DNA from: Butyrivibrio sp. MC2021
Lineage (GTDB): Bacteria > Bacillota > Clostridia > Lachnospirales > Lachnospiraceae
Direction of reading: 5' to 3'
Assembly (NCBI RefSeq): GCF_000621605.1
Contig: NZ_JHXX01000011.1
Coordinates: forward strand, 1-64,000
DNA: 64,000 bases
Numbering within the stretch: position 1 is the first letter of the stretch; every line of letters starts with the position of its first letter. Below the pieces are notes generated by a model that was not told where the DNA came from, did no database searches, and saw nothing but the letters and a program-made list of their open reading frames with translations. Positions 8,946 through 18,500 of this stretch are shown piece by piece. Position numbers and translations under genes: made by a program.

Positions 8946-11900
8946 TTATTTGGTTGCCATTACTGTGGAGCTCCACTTGCCGGGGAAATACTCACCGGTG
9001 GAGTCAACGATCTCCTTTCTTACACGAACATAGTAATTTCTGCCGGAGGTGATCTTCACTGAAGGATAGATCATGTTTCCGTAGATATCCTTTGAAACGC
9101 TGACCCAGGTGTAGCTCTTTACATCAGTTTTGAAGGCTGCATCTGTTGAATACTCAAATACCAGTCTGCTGTAGCCCAGAGAAGGACTATCATTGCTGGC
9201 CAGTGAAAGCGTATCGCCGTTTATGCGGATCTTACTCTTTGGCAGTGTAGGAACAGAAGGATTAACCGGATTCCAGATGACATTCAGAACCACTGATGCA
9301 TCCTGCTTTTTGCCATATCCGTAGCCATAGATGTCATCACCTCGTCTGATATTGCCCTTGCTGTCCTTGGTAGAGGAAACGCAGCCAAAGCTGTAGCCGC
9401 TTTTCTTTACGCCGGAGGCGATGTTCTTATACACATCCTTGAGAGTATCGGAATAGTAAACCAAATCTGCCACAAGGATCTTGCCAGTACTGTCCTTATA
9501 GCTTCCACCGTTTGTATTAACGTAGACCTTGTAGGTGATTTCTTTAAGAACAGGGGCCAGTGTGATATTTACTTTGTTGGTCTTTTTTATCATCTTCACA
9601 TAATTCTTGGAAGAATCTGTGTATACAACTCCCGAGTCATCGGAGAGCTTGCCTTCAACCTTCCAGCCAAGGAATGTATAGCCTGTGGCCTTAACAGCCT
9701 TGGGGGTTATGTCTCTGGTGCCGTATTCAACGATCTCCCTGCCGGAAAAAGTTGTCTTTAAGCTGCCCTGGGACATCTTTACGGTCTTATTTCCTCTCTG
9801 GATATATGCGGAAGTACTGAAATCCACCTTGTGGGTTGTGGGATACCAGCGGGCATAAACCTTTACGTCTGAGTCTCTGCCGCTTCCAAGGCCCTCAGCG
9901 AAAAAGGCGTAGTTCTTGTACTTGGGATCGGAATAGAAACCTCCGAAGGTATAGCCCTCTCTTTTCCAGCCCTCTCCTGCTGTGATCAGCTGATGCAAAG
10001 GATAAGTGGTGGCATCAAAACTGAATCTGTCAGAATCAAGTTCAATAAAGGGAACTCCTGCCTTGGGATCGATAGCCACTCCCTTGGCATCATAAACGTC
10101 GTTTGCGGCGGGCATAAGTGTAACGGTGTAGGTGTTGACATCTCCATACTCAGCCACCAGGACGATGCTCTTGTCTGTGCCGGCCTTAATAGCCTTAACA
10201 TAACCATCAGAGTCTTTAATCACGTATCTGTCAAACTCGCCGGATACTGTCCATCCCTTGAAGACAAAGCCCTTTCTTACGGCAGTTGCCTTGATGGGAA
10301 GCTCCTTGGTAATGGTACCTGTGGTGAAGCTGTATACACCGCCCTTAACATCGGCGCCCCGGGTCTGATAAGTGATACGGTAAACCTTTTCCTGAGGAAC
10401 AACGTACAGTGTTACGGGAACCTCAGTGCCTTCCCCTTCATAGGTGGCAGGCAGGAATTTGGAATACTTTACATTCAGGTTATATACAGGCTTGCGGGCA
10501 TTCTCTGTCTTGGCAAAGCCGGCAATGCTGACATCACTTCCAAGGGCCCCGGACTCTTCGATAATAGACGCAGCTATGGCGAAGTCCTTTTCATCTGTGT
10601 ACCAGATACCGTTAAAGGAATCCACAGTGACCATCTCACCGTTATCCCCCATGAGGTAGGATCCGTCTGCATTCCTGAAGGTGATATTGTAGTTGAGAAC
10701 CTCCCAGGAAGCATAGAGAGTAAGGTTATCTGTTACGATGGAGGTGAGCTTTCCGTCGCTGATATAGCCGGCAACCTTGGCATCCACCAGGGTTCCCTCA
10801 TCCTCGTCGCTCTCATGGAGCTTGACCTGCCAGCCCCCGAACTTATATCCGGGTCTTGTGGGTGTAGGAATAGCAGTGCCGTCTCCTGTCTTGAAAAACC
10901 TGGGAGCCTTGGCAATCTTGCCCTCTCCGACATCGTAGGAAATTGAATACTTATTTACTTCCCAGACAGCGGTAATTGTATATACGCCCTTCTCTCCTCT
11001 GTCCAGATCTCTTAAGTTGATGGTATCGGTGAGCTTGAAGGTCTTGTCCTTACCTTTTACTTTGGCCATCCAGCCCTTGTGGGTATATCCCTTTCTCTCT
11101 GCTGTCCAGTCGGAGAAAGAATAATCAGTGGTAGTCTTGAAGTTGTACACAACGCTTCCGTATACGGTTCCGCCGTTGGCGTCAAGTCTTACGGTGCAGG
11201 TATCTGCTGCCCATTTGGCCTTCAGAGTCATGTTGCGGAAAATGTTTCCGCCGTAACATCTCTCCTCCCGGCTGCCGCACTCCCATCCTTCGAATACATA
11301 TCCTGCTCTTACAACCTCAGGATTTTTGGTATTGATGGCAAAGCCCTCGCCGTCAGATACATAGTTAAGAAGGGGCTGCTTATTCACAGTTTTGGAATCA
11401 AGCTTGTATGTAAACTTGTTCTTACCTGAATAAATACCGCCGTTAAAATCATAGGTTATGGTGTAGGTTCCTAATTTCCATACCGGAGTAAACTCGAAGG
11501 TCTCACCGGGAGTCTCAGTAAGGGACTTGATGGTGGCATAGGGCTTTGAAACCTTAACCTTTTTACCCTTGGCATCAATGTAGGTCCAGCCTGTGAGGTT
11601 GTAGCCGGGAAGCTCGAACTCATCGCCGCTGAGAACTATGGGCTCTCCTATCTCTGTGGGAACGGTCTGTCCGTCATCATATCCAAGAAGTTCCTTTTGA
11701 AGGCAGCCCTCAGGAATGCCGGCGTTAAACTTAAGATAATATATGCCCTGGGCTTCCTCAGAAGCAGTCTCCTCCGCAGCCTCTTCTGCTGCCTCTTCCT
11801 CAAATGTTTCTTCCTCATCAGCAGGTTCTTCGCAAATGAGCTCTTCCTCTTCTACAAGAACCTCCTCTGATTCTTCCTCTGAATCAGGCTCCTCAGAATC

Positions 11901-12134
11901 CGGTTCTTCTAAATCCGGTTCCTCAAAATCAGATTCCTCCGAAGAAGCTTCCCCTTCTGAAATCTCGTCCTCACAGGTAAGCTCCTCCTCTTCAAAAAGC
12001 TCTGCAGCCTCCGTGTCAGCTTCCTCAAGAGATTCCCCAATCTCCGCTGCAAAAACCGGTGTAGAAAAGCCGGTCACAGCCAGGGATGCTGACAGAGTAA
12101 GGCTCAGAAGCCTTCCCAACAACTTCTTTTTCAT
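8946..12134 (-). CDS. Secreted InlB B-repeat protein, 1062 aa
   Basis: A signal peptide (1-30, MKKKLLGRLLSLTLSASLAV...VFAA) is followed by a Glu/Asp/Ser-rich linker (about 31-130, EEPDSEE repeats) and then InlB/Flg_new repeats (TITYDFNGG, GYVFEGW, LKAKW and similar) to about residue 960. A C-terminal fibronectin-like domain begins near KSKIRING. It is close to the next gene upstream (12287-15487) along its whole length, sharing for example FEFTPVWKLGTYT and the end segment YYVRVR, so the two look like a tandem duplication. No sorting signal or membrane anchor is visible. The ribosome binding site is GAAAGGAGA. It is probably extracellular, and the ligand is unknown. Confidence 0.85.
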   Translation of the reverse strand: MKKKLLGRLLSLTLSASLAVTGFSTPVFAAEIGESLEEADTEAAELFEEEELTCEDEISEGEASSEESDFEEPDLEEPDSEEPDSEEESEEVLVEEEELICEEPADEEETFEEEAAEEAAEETASEEAQGIYYLKFNAGIPEGCLQKELLGYDDGQTVPTEIGEPIVLSGDEFELPGYNLTGWTYIDAKGKKVKVSKPYATIKSLTETPGETFEFTPVWKLGTYTITYDFNGGIYSGKNKFTYKLDSKTVNKQPLLNYVSDGEGFAINTKNPEVVRAGYVFEGWECGSREERCYGGNIFRNMTLKAKWAADTCTVRLDANGGTVYGSVVYNFKTTTDYSFSDWTAERKGYTHKGWMAKVKGKDKTFKLTDTINLRDLDRGEKGVYTITAVWEVNKYSISYDVGEGKIAKAPRFFKTGDGTAIPTPTRPGYKFGGWQVKLHESDEDEGTLVDAKVAGYISDGKLTSIVTDNLTLYASWEVLNYNITFRNADGSYLMGDNGEMVTVDSFNGIWYTDEKDFAIAASIIEESGALGSDVSIAGFAKTENARKPVYNLNVKYSKFLPATYEGEGTEVPVTLYVVPQEKVYRITYQTRGADVKGGVYSFTTGTITKELPIKATAVRKGFVFKGWTVSGEFDRYVIKDSDGYVKAIKAGTDKSIVLVAEYGDVNTYTVTLMPAANDVYDAKGVAIDPKAGVPFIELDSDRFSFDATTYPLHQLITAGEGWKREGYTFGGFYSDPKYKNYAFFAEGLGSGRDSDVKVYARWYPTTHKVDFSTSAYIQRGNKTVKMSQGSLKTTFSGREIVEYGTRDITPKAVKATGYTFLGWKVEGKLSDDSGVVYTDSSKNYVKMIKKTNKVNITLAPVLKEITYKVYVNTNGGSYKDSTGKILVADLVYYSDTLKDVYKNIASGVKKSGYSFGCVSSTKDSKGNIRRGDDIYGYGYGKKQDASVVLNVIWNPVNPSVPTLPKSKIRINGDTLSLASNDSPSLGYSRLVFEYSTDAAFKTDVKSYTWVSVSKDIYGNMIYPSVKITSGRNYYVRVRKEIVDSTGEYFPGKWSSTVMATK

Positions 12135-12223
12135 TCAGATCTCCTTTCACATGTATATCAATTCTGTAAAGAAAATCCCCTCATTATTTCGTTTTCAAAC
12201 GCGAACTTTCAACATTATAACAT

Positions 12224-12266
12224 AAAAAAGGAGTCAGACCGCATTAAGAATTTGTGATCTGACCCC
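12224..12266 (-). terminator. Intrinsic terminator between the tandem InlB-repeat genes
   Basis: On the minus strand, GGGGTCAGATC (12266-12256) pairs with GGTCTGACTCC (12240-12230), using G-U pairs and a 15-base loop. TTTTTT (12229-12224) follows. It ends transcripts of the 12287-15487 gene. A TATAAT box (12219-12214) that may serve the downstream paralogue follows directly. Confidence 0.75.
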
Positions 12267-12286
12267 TGATTTTATTCTGTTATTTA

Positions 12287-15200
12287 TCAGTCAAAAGAAG
12301 TAATTGTTGCCATAACAGGTTTGCTCCACTCTCCGGGGAAGTAATCGCCTGTGGAATCCAGGATCTCACTTCTTACGCGGACATAATAGCTCTTGCCGGG
12401 AGTAACCTTTACTGTAGGATATACAGGATAGAAGTTCTCATCTTTTTCCAACTCATCCCATACACAGGTCTTAACATTCTTTGAGAAATCCGATGTGGTT
12501 GAATACTCAAATACTATTCTGCTGTAGCCCTGGCTTGGGTTGTGGCTGCTCTGTAAGTAAAGTGTATCTCCGTCGATATGTATGCTCTGCTTGTCCATCT
12601 TGGGAGTTGAGGGGTCAACCTTGGTCCATAACACGTTGAGAACCACCTCTGCCCCCTGCTTTTCGGCAAGTCTGTTTCTGTAGAAATAGTTATTTTTACC
12701 GGACTGATCCCAGATCGTCTGTCTTACATCGCCCTTATAGTTCATGGTTGTGGACACAAACTGGAATCTATAGCCGACTCTCTTTGTATTGTTCACAATA
12801 TCAAAATATTCATCCTTTGTCTGCTGGCCATAAAATACCTTGTCGCTTACAAGGGTCTTGGCCTTGCTTCCCTTGTACTCGCCGCCGTTGGGATTGACAT
12901 AAATCTTATAGGAGATCTCAGAAAATACCGCCTGAAGCTTGATATCCTCCTTGTTGGTCTTCTTGATCTTCTTTACATATTTCCTGGAAGCATCGGTGTA
13001 TTGAATTCCGGAATCATCTGAAAGAGAACCGTCAACACGCCAGCCAAGGAAGTTGTAACCTACAGCACTGAGCTTGGGTGGAGCATAGTCTTTAGAGCCA
13101 TAGGCAAAGACCAATTCGTTGTACAGAGGAGCTTCAATATACTCATCAGCTATCAGATAACTGCCATCACCTCTGTATACCAGCCCCTGGTCACTTAAAG
13201 TAATATTCTGCATTTTGGGTACCCAGCATGCATATATCTTAACATTCTTGGACTTACCGTTTCCAAGGCCCCCTGCAAAGTATGCGGAGTTCTTGCCCTT
13301 GGGATCCTTGGAGAAGTACGTGAACTCATAGCCCTCTCTGGTCCAGCCATTTACATAATCAGCTATGAAAGTTTCTTCATCTGAATATCTGAAGGTCGTA
13401 ACATCGCCGGCCTTAAACTGAACTCCGGTCTTCTTATTGACGGGCTTGCCCTCAGCATCCTTTACATCTGCCGCACCGGGCATAATAGTAATGGTATATG
13501 TATTCTCCTTATCATAAACTGCCTCAAGGAAAATATTGGTATCTGTACCGGCCTTTATAGCCTTGACATATCCCTTTTTATCCCTTACTACATATTCCTC
13601 AAACTGCTCATATGTGGTCCAGCCCACAAAAGTAAATCCTGTTTTGGAGGCAACAGCCTTGATTGGAAGTTCCTTTTTCGCCTTCTTTTCTGTAAAGCTG
13701 TAAACAGCCTTCTTTACGGTTCCGCCAGCTGTCTCGTAGCTGATGCGGTAAACCTTTTCCTGAGGAACAACGTAAAATGTCAAAGGCACCTCAGTACCTT
13801 CACCGTCATAGCTCTTTGGGAAGATATTTGTATAGTTAGTGTTGAGCTTGTACTTTGGCTTCTTGGCATTGGGTGTAAGAGCAAAGCCTGCCACACTGAC
13901 ATTCTCAGGAAGAGCTCCTGAGGACTCAATCATCCAAGCGGCTGATGTGAATTCCATATCGTCCCAATAGTTTAAAATGGGATATTCCACAGGTTTTCCT
14001 TCATCATCAATGAGGTCTGAGCCGTCGCTGTTCTTGAAGGTGATCTTGTAAGTAAGGTCCTTAAAGTCTGCAACAAGCTCCAGATCATGGTCTGCTGCTT
14101 CTGTGAGCTTACCGTTTTTAATGTAGCCCAAAACTTCGGCATAAGGATAATCGTATGCGGTTCCATCCTCATAAAACTCATTTACCTTCCAGCCCATGAA
14201 CTTAGCGTAATCCCTGACAGGATTCGGAATAACTGTGCCATCTCCTGTCAAAAAGGTCTTGGGAGCCTTGGCAATCTTTCCCGAGTTCAGATGATAGGTA
14301 ATAGTATTCTTATTGGGAGTCCAGGATGCAATCAGTGTAAAGCCTCCATCCTCGTCTCTGTCAAGCTCTTTAACCCAGACGATATCGGAGGGCTTGTAGA
14401 ACTTGTCTTTTCCCTTTACCTTACCGATCCAGCCCTGGTGAGTATATCCCGGTCTTTCTGCCTTAAAGCTGGAGAAGCCTCCATCCAGGGTTGTGGTGTA
14501 GGTGTAAACATCATTTTCATAGACAGTACCGCCGTTGCCGTCCCATCTGATGGGATATGTAATACCCTTCCACTGAGCTATCAGCTCCATGTTACGGAAG
14601 GTGGTTCCGCCGTAGTATTTCTCGTCGCTGTAGTGACCGTCCCAGCCGGTAAAAATATATCCTTCTCTTGTAACTTCAGGGTTCTTTTCTTTTATTACAA
14701 AGCTGCCGTCTTCATTTTTAACATAGTTATAAAGAGGCTGTGTCTCAACAGTCTTTTCACTGAGCTGATAGGTATAGGTATTCTTGGCTGTTGATGTTCC
14801 GCCGTTAAAATCATAGGTGACAGTATAGGTTCCAAGCTTCCAGACAGGAGTAAATTCAAAGGTCTCTCCCTCCTTGTCTGTAAGTGATGCTATGGCAGCC
14901 TCGGGAGTATTGATCTTAACCTCCTTGCCCTTTGCATCTGTGTAGGTCCAGCCCACAAGGTCATATCCGGGAATCTCGAACTCATCACCGCTAAGAACTA
15001 TGGTTGCTCCTATCTCTGCGGGAACGATCTCTCCGTCATAGTATCCCCAGATATGAGGCTGAATGCAGCCCTCAGGAACACCGGCGTTAAACTTAAGATA
15101 ATATAAACCGTTTGACTCATCTTCGGAACCGGCTGTAACTTCCGGTGCCTTTTCCTCCTGCAGCGGAGCCTCTTTTTCCACGGGAATTTCTTCCTCAGCT

Positions 15201-15487
15201 TCTACTGGAACATCTTCCTCTTCTTCTGCAGGAACATCTTCCTCCTCTGTAGGAGTTTCGTCCTCTTCCCCAGGTACTTCTTCCTCTTCTGCGGGAGCTT
15301 CTTCCTCAGTAAACTCCTCTTCCTCCAAGACCTCAGGAAGCTCTTCATTTTCCTCTTCCCGGAAGGTCTCGATTTCGGTCAATTCCGGCTCAAGCTCCGC
15401 AGCATATGCCGGTGCAGAAACACTGCTCACCGCAAGCACAGCTGACAGGGTAAGGCCCATTAACCGCCCCAACAACTTCTTTTTCAT
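12287..15487 (-). CDS. Secreted InlB B-repeat protein, 1066 aa
   Basis: A signal peptide (1-30, ending SAPAYAA) precedes a proline/glutamate-rich linker (about 31-120, with EEEVPGEE and EEDVPAEE repeats), InlB/Flg_new repeats, and a C-terminal fibronectin-like domain with YYVRVR near the end. It is the tandem paralogue of the 8946-12134 gene. The two differ mainly in the acidic linker, which is longer in Val/Pro here. It has no LPXTG or membrane anchor. The ribosome binding site GAAAGGAGA lies 6 bases from the ATG. It is separated from the giant surface-protein gene by a strong hairpin. Likely a secreted or wall-associated protein of unknown binding partner. Confidence 0.85.
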   Translation of the reverse strand: MKKKLLGRLMGLTLSAVLAVSSVSAPAYAAELEPELTEIETFREEENEELPEVLEEEEFTEEEAPAEEEEVPGEEDETPTEEEDVPAEEEEDVPVEAEEEIPVEKEAPLQEEKAPEVTAGSEDESNGLYYLKFNAGVPEGCIQPHIWGYYDGEIVPAEIGATIVLSGDEFEIPGYDLVGWTYTDAKGKEVKINTPEAAIASLTDKEGETFEFTPVWKLGTYTVTYDFNGGTSTAKNTYTYQLSEKTVETQPLYNYVKNEDGSFVIKEKNPEVTREGYIFTGWDGHYSDEKYYGGTTFRNMELIAQWKGITYPIRWDGNGGTVYENDVYTYTTTLDGGFSSFKAERPGYTHQGWIGKVKGKDKFYKPSDIVWVKELDRDEDGGFTLIASWTPNKNTITYHLNSGKIAKAPKTFLTGDGTVIPNPVRDYAKFMGWKVNEFYEDGTAYDYPYAEVLGYIKNGKLTEAADHDLELVADFKDLTYKITFKNSDGSDLIDDEGKPVEYPILNYWDDMEFTSAAWMIESSGALPENVSVAGFALTPNAKKPKYKLNTNYTNIFPKSYDGEGTEVPLTFYVVPQEKVYRISYETAGGTVKKAVYSFTEKKAKKELPIKAVASKTGFTFVGWTTYEQFEEYVVRDKKGYVKAIKAGTDTNIFLEAVYDKENTYTITIMPGAADVKDAEGKPVNKKTGVQFKAGDVTTFRYSDEETFIADYVNGWTREGYEFTYFSKDPKGKNSAYFAGGLGNGKSKNVKIYACWVPKMQNITLSDQGLVYRGDGSYLIADEYIEAPLYNELVFAYGSKDYAPPKLSAVGYNFLGWRVDGSLSDDSGIQYTDASRKYVKKIKKTNKEDIKLQAVFSEISYKIYVNPNGGEYKGSKAKTLVSDKVFYGQQTKDEYFDIVNNTKRVGYRFQFVSTTMNYKGDVRQTIWDQSGKNNYFYRNRLAEKQGAEVVLNVLWTKVDPSTPKMDKQSIHIDGDTLYLQSSHNPSQGYSRIVFEYSTTSDFSKNVKTCVWDELEKDENFYPVYPTVKVTPGKSYYVRVRSEILDSTGDYFPGEWSKPVMATITSFD

Positions 15488-15526
15488 CCATTTCTCCTTT
15501 CAGACATTTCGTCTAAAACAAATATA

Positions 15527-15560
15527 GTGTGGGTGCCAAAACATGCTTTGACACCCACAC
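15527..15560 (-). terminator. Hairpin terminator after the giant surface-protein gene
   Basis: Arms of 14 bases (15527-15540 and 15547-15560, GTGTGGGTG and its complement, one G-U pair) with a 6-base loop lie 34 bp after the stop at 15595. The following sequence TATATTTGTTTT is T-rich rather than a clean T-run. A TATAAT box (15569-15564) precedes the hairpin, so part of it could also lie in the leader of the next gene. Confidence 0.6.
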
Positions 15561-15594
15561 CATATTATAGCAAAGATATGCGTAAATACTAGAT

Positions 15595-18500
15595 TTATCC
15601 GAAGATCCATTCAGCCCACTTAGGCAGAATCGTGAAGGTTACTGTCTTCCTTCCGCAATAGCCGCTGGAGCTCTTTCCTGTTACATAGATCTTTCCTTTT
15701 CCTACCTTGATATTCTCATCATAATCAATTCTTACATAGGATGAAATATCATTGCCATCGGCATCGGTCACCGTGATCTCAGGTAAGATCCTGCTTCCGT
15801 TGTAGTAGAATTTGCCTTCGGTCTTTATGGTTACCTTAACCTTCTTGGAATCCTTTACAGAAATGAGATTTGCGCTGACTGTCTCATATCTTGTTCCTGA
15901 GTAGTTACCCTTTCCGGTAATGGTAACGCGAATACTGCTTGTGCCACTGGTCTTTGCGGTAAAGTCTGACTTTCCGATGGCCTTTGTTCCGTCATAGAGC
16001 TTGAAGTTAACTCCTGTGACTTTGCCCTTCTTGTTCTTCTTGATTCCCATAACAGCGAAGGTCACATCAGCGGAGGAAACAGACTTCGCAGATACCTTGA
16101 AGTTGCAGTCCGCAAGCTTGCCCTTTCCAAGCTTATCAGAGCTTGTGGGAGAAGTCTTGCCGTCACCTGCTACGGTTCCCTTGAAGTTGCCCTTTCCTTT
16201 GATCTTGGCATAAGCATAGGAATCTTTATCGGAAGCCTTCTTGTTGTTCACATAAGAAATTGTGTAATCAACACCTTCCAAAAGAATCCTCTGGCCATAG
16301 GTCAGTGTAAAGGCCGGTGCGCTTCCCTTAGGATCGTATACTGCAGTTCCTTCGTAGGATACCTTAAGTCTTCCGGCAGTTGCAGCTTCCGAAAGGTCAA
16401 GAGCAGTGATGGCAAAAGGCATTGTAACCTTTCCTGAATACTTGCCCTTACCGGTAACAACTACCTTATAGGTGCCTACGTTTACAACCTGCTCTGCAGT
16501 TATCACGCTGTTGCCGCTCATGTAGGTCAGTGTAAAGTCTTTTCCGAGAACAAGCTCAGTATTGATTCCTGGAAGGTTCTTGCTTCCTGTGTAAGCAGCC
16601 TTGGTAACAGGCTTCTTGCTGTCAGCCACATAGCTGAGCTTGAACTGTCCTGCCTTAAGAGCAGCACCCTTTACTGTATAGCTGCTTATGCTGCTGCCGA
16701 TGTATCCATCTGCATTATCGGCTCTTGCGGTGATGATAACTGAAATCTCACCGGCTCCGGCGATACCCTTATAGAGACGATCACCATGGTAGGTATTTCC
16801 GTCAGCTGTTTCAATTGAAACCTCAAAGCCTGCAGCAAATCCGGCATAGCCGTCACCCTTAAGATTGTAGGTTGTCTTTCCAACAGAAACCTTACTGATA
16901 AGCTTCTTAACCACCTCTTCATAGGTGAGGCTGTCGGTTACGCAGCTTACATTCTTGTTGAAGGTCACCTTCATGTTTGAAAGAAGCTTTGTCTGATCAC
17001 CGGCAACTACAGTGAAGGTCTTTGATACTCCCTTATAATTTCCGGTATAAGCATCTCCGTTCTTTACAGCCTCCACTGTCACATAGTAGATTCCGGAGGT
17101 TGTGATACCGGAAGCCTTCTGTGTCAGTGCTTCGTCTGTGTAATAGTTTACGGTATAGAGCTTTTTCTCTACAGAAGCTCCCTGATTCTTAACTGCTACA
17201 GGAACCTCCTGAAGCTGATTGTCACCCTTAACAGATACATATTCAGGAACTGTGATGTCCAGGTCAGCCATATCCGCCTGCATGATGCTAAAGAATGCGG
17301 TGACAGGCTTTTCATTTTTGTAGGTTCCAAGCCCCTGAACAATTACCTGAGGCTTCTTGCTGTCATCTACAGTTGTGGTCTCCGGGTCGCAGGCAAGCTT
17401 GTTGTTCTTGAAGCTGATCTTGTAATCAGTCTTTTCAGTAAGAACAAGGTCTCCGTCCCTGACTATTACCTGAGGGATGATAGCCTTACCTGTGTATGCG
17501 TAGCTGTAAGGATGCACGATCTCGATACTGATGCTGGTATCCCTGTCATTCAGATCGATCTTTGTTGCTACCCACTTTGCAAAAAGGGTCATGTCTTCTG
17601 AAACAGTATTCTTTTCGAAATCCCATTCCTGACTGAAGGTGCTGTCCTTGTACCATCCGCAGAATGTGTAGCCTTCCTTCTGAAGTTCTGCCGGCTCAGG
17701 AACCTTGGTGCCCTCAGGAATGGTCATGGAATCAATGGTACCTGCTCCGTCGGTATCGAAGTCAATCTTGAATCTTCCGATCTCGCAGTAAAGTGTCACA
17801 TCATCATCAACGGTATCCTCATCAAAGTTCCACTTGATGGTTCTCTCTTCATCCAGATACCAGTTCTGCTCCTTAACGCCCTCGATAACAGGACATCTGT
17901 CAGGGGTAAGAAGTGCTTTCTTCTTAATGTGGATCCTCTGCTGTGAACCATCCTTCATTATGAAGGTAACAGTCTTGTAGTAATTGTCGTTGAAGGACCA
18001 GCCTGCATAGATGATGGTATCTGCAGTAATCTTGTCATTTGCAAAATCCCATGCTTCGGTGCAATCCTTATCCTTGAACCAGCCTTCGAAGATGAAGCCT
18101 TCCTTGGAGGGTTTCTCAGGCTCTGCAACGATTGAGCCCTCAGCCACGTTGTAGAGGGTTTCTACATATGTACCCCCCTGAGTATCAAATACAACGCTGA
18201 ATCCGTAAGGCTTGGTTTCGATAGTAGTTCCTGTAGGATCTGAAACAACGCAGTTGCCCTCGTCTTCCTTGACATCAGCTCCGCCTGCAGGTATGGAAAC
18301 ACCGTTAAACTCAGCAAAGTTGATATCGCCGTGAACCAGGATATCTGCCTTCTTGGAAGCTGTTGCAGTCTCCACATGGAATCTGTCATCAAGGATCTGA
18401 ACTGTTGCGCCCTTATCCGTTGTGGTAAATGTAAGGTCATACCAGGGCATTGTTATCTTGTTGTTGGTTGCTGAGATAACGTGCTTTGTATCTGAAGCAA

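Noticed and set aside
9993..10946. Plus-strand open frame of 317 codons
   Set aside because: It lies wholly antisense to InlB repeats, with composition of a shadow frame and no start signals.
11743..12225. Plus-strand serine-rich open frame of 160 codons
   Set aside because: Same effect, opposite the acidic linker of the 8946-12134 gene.
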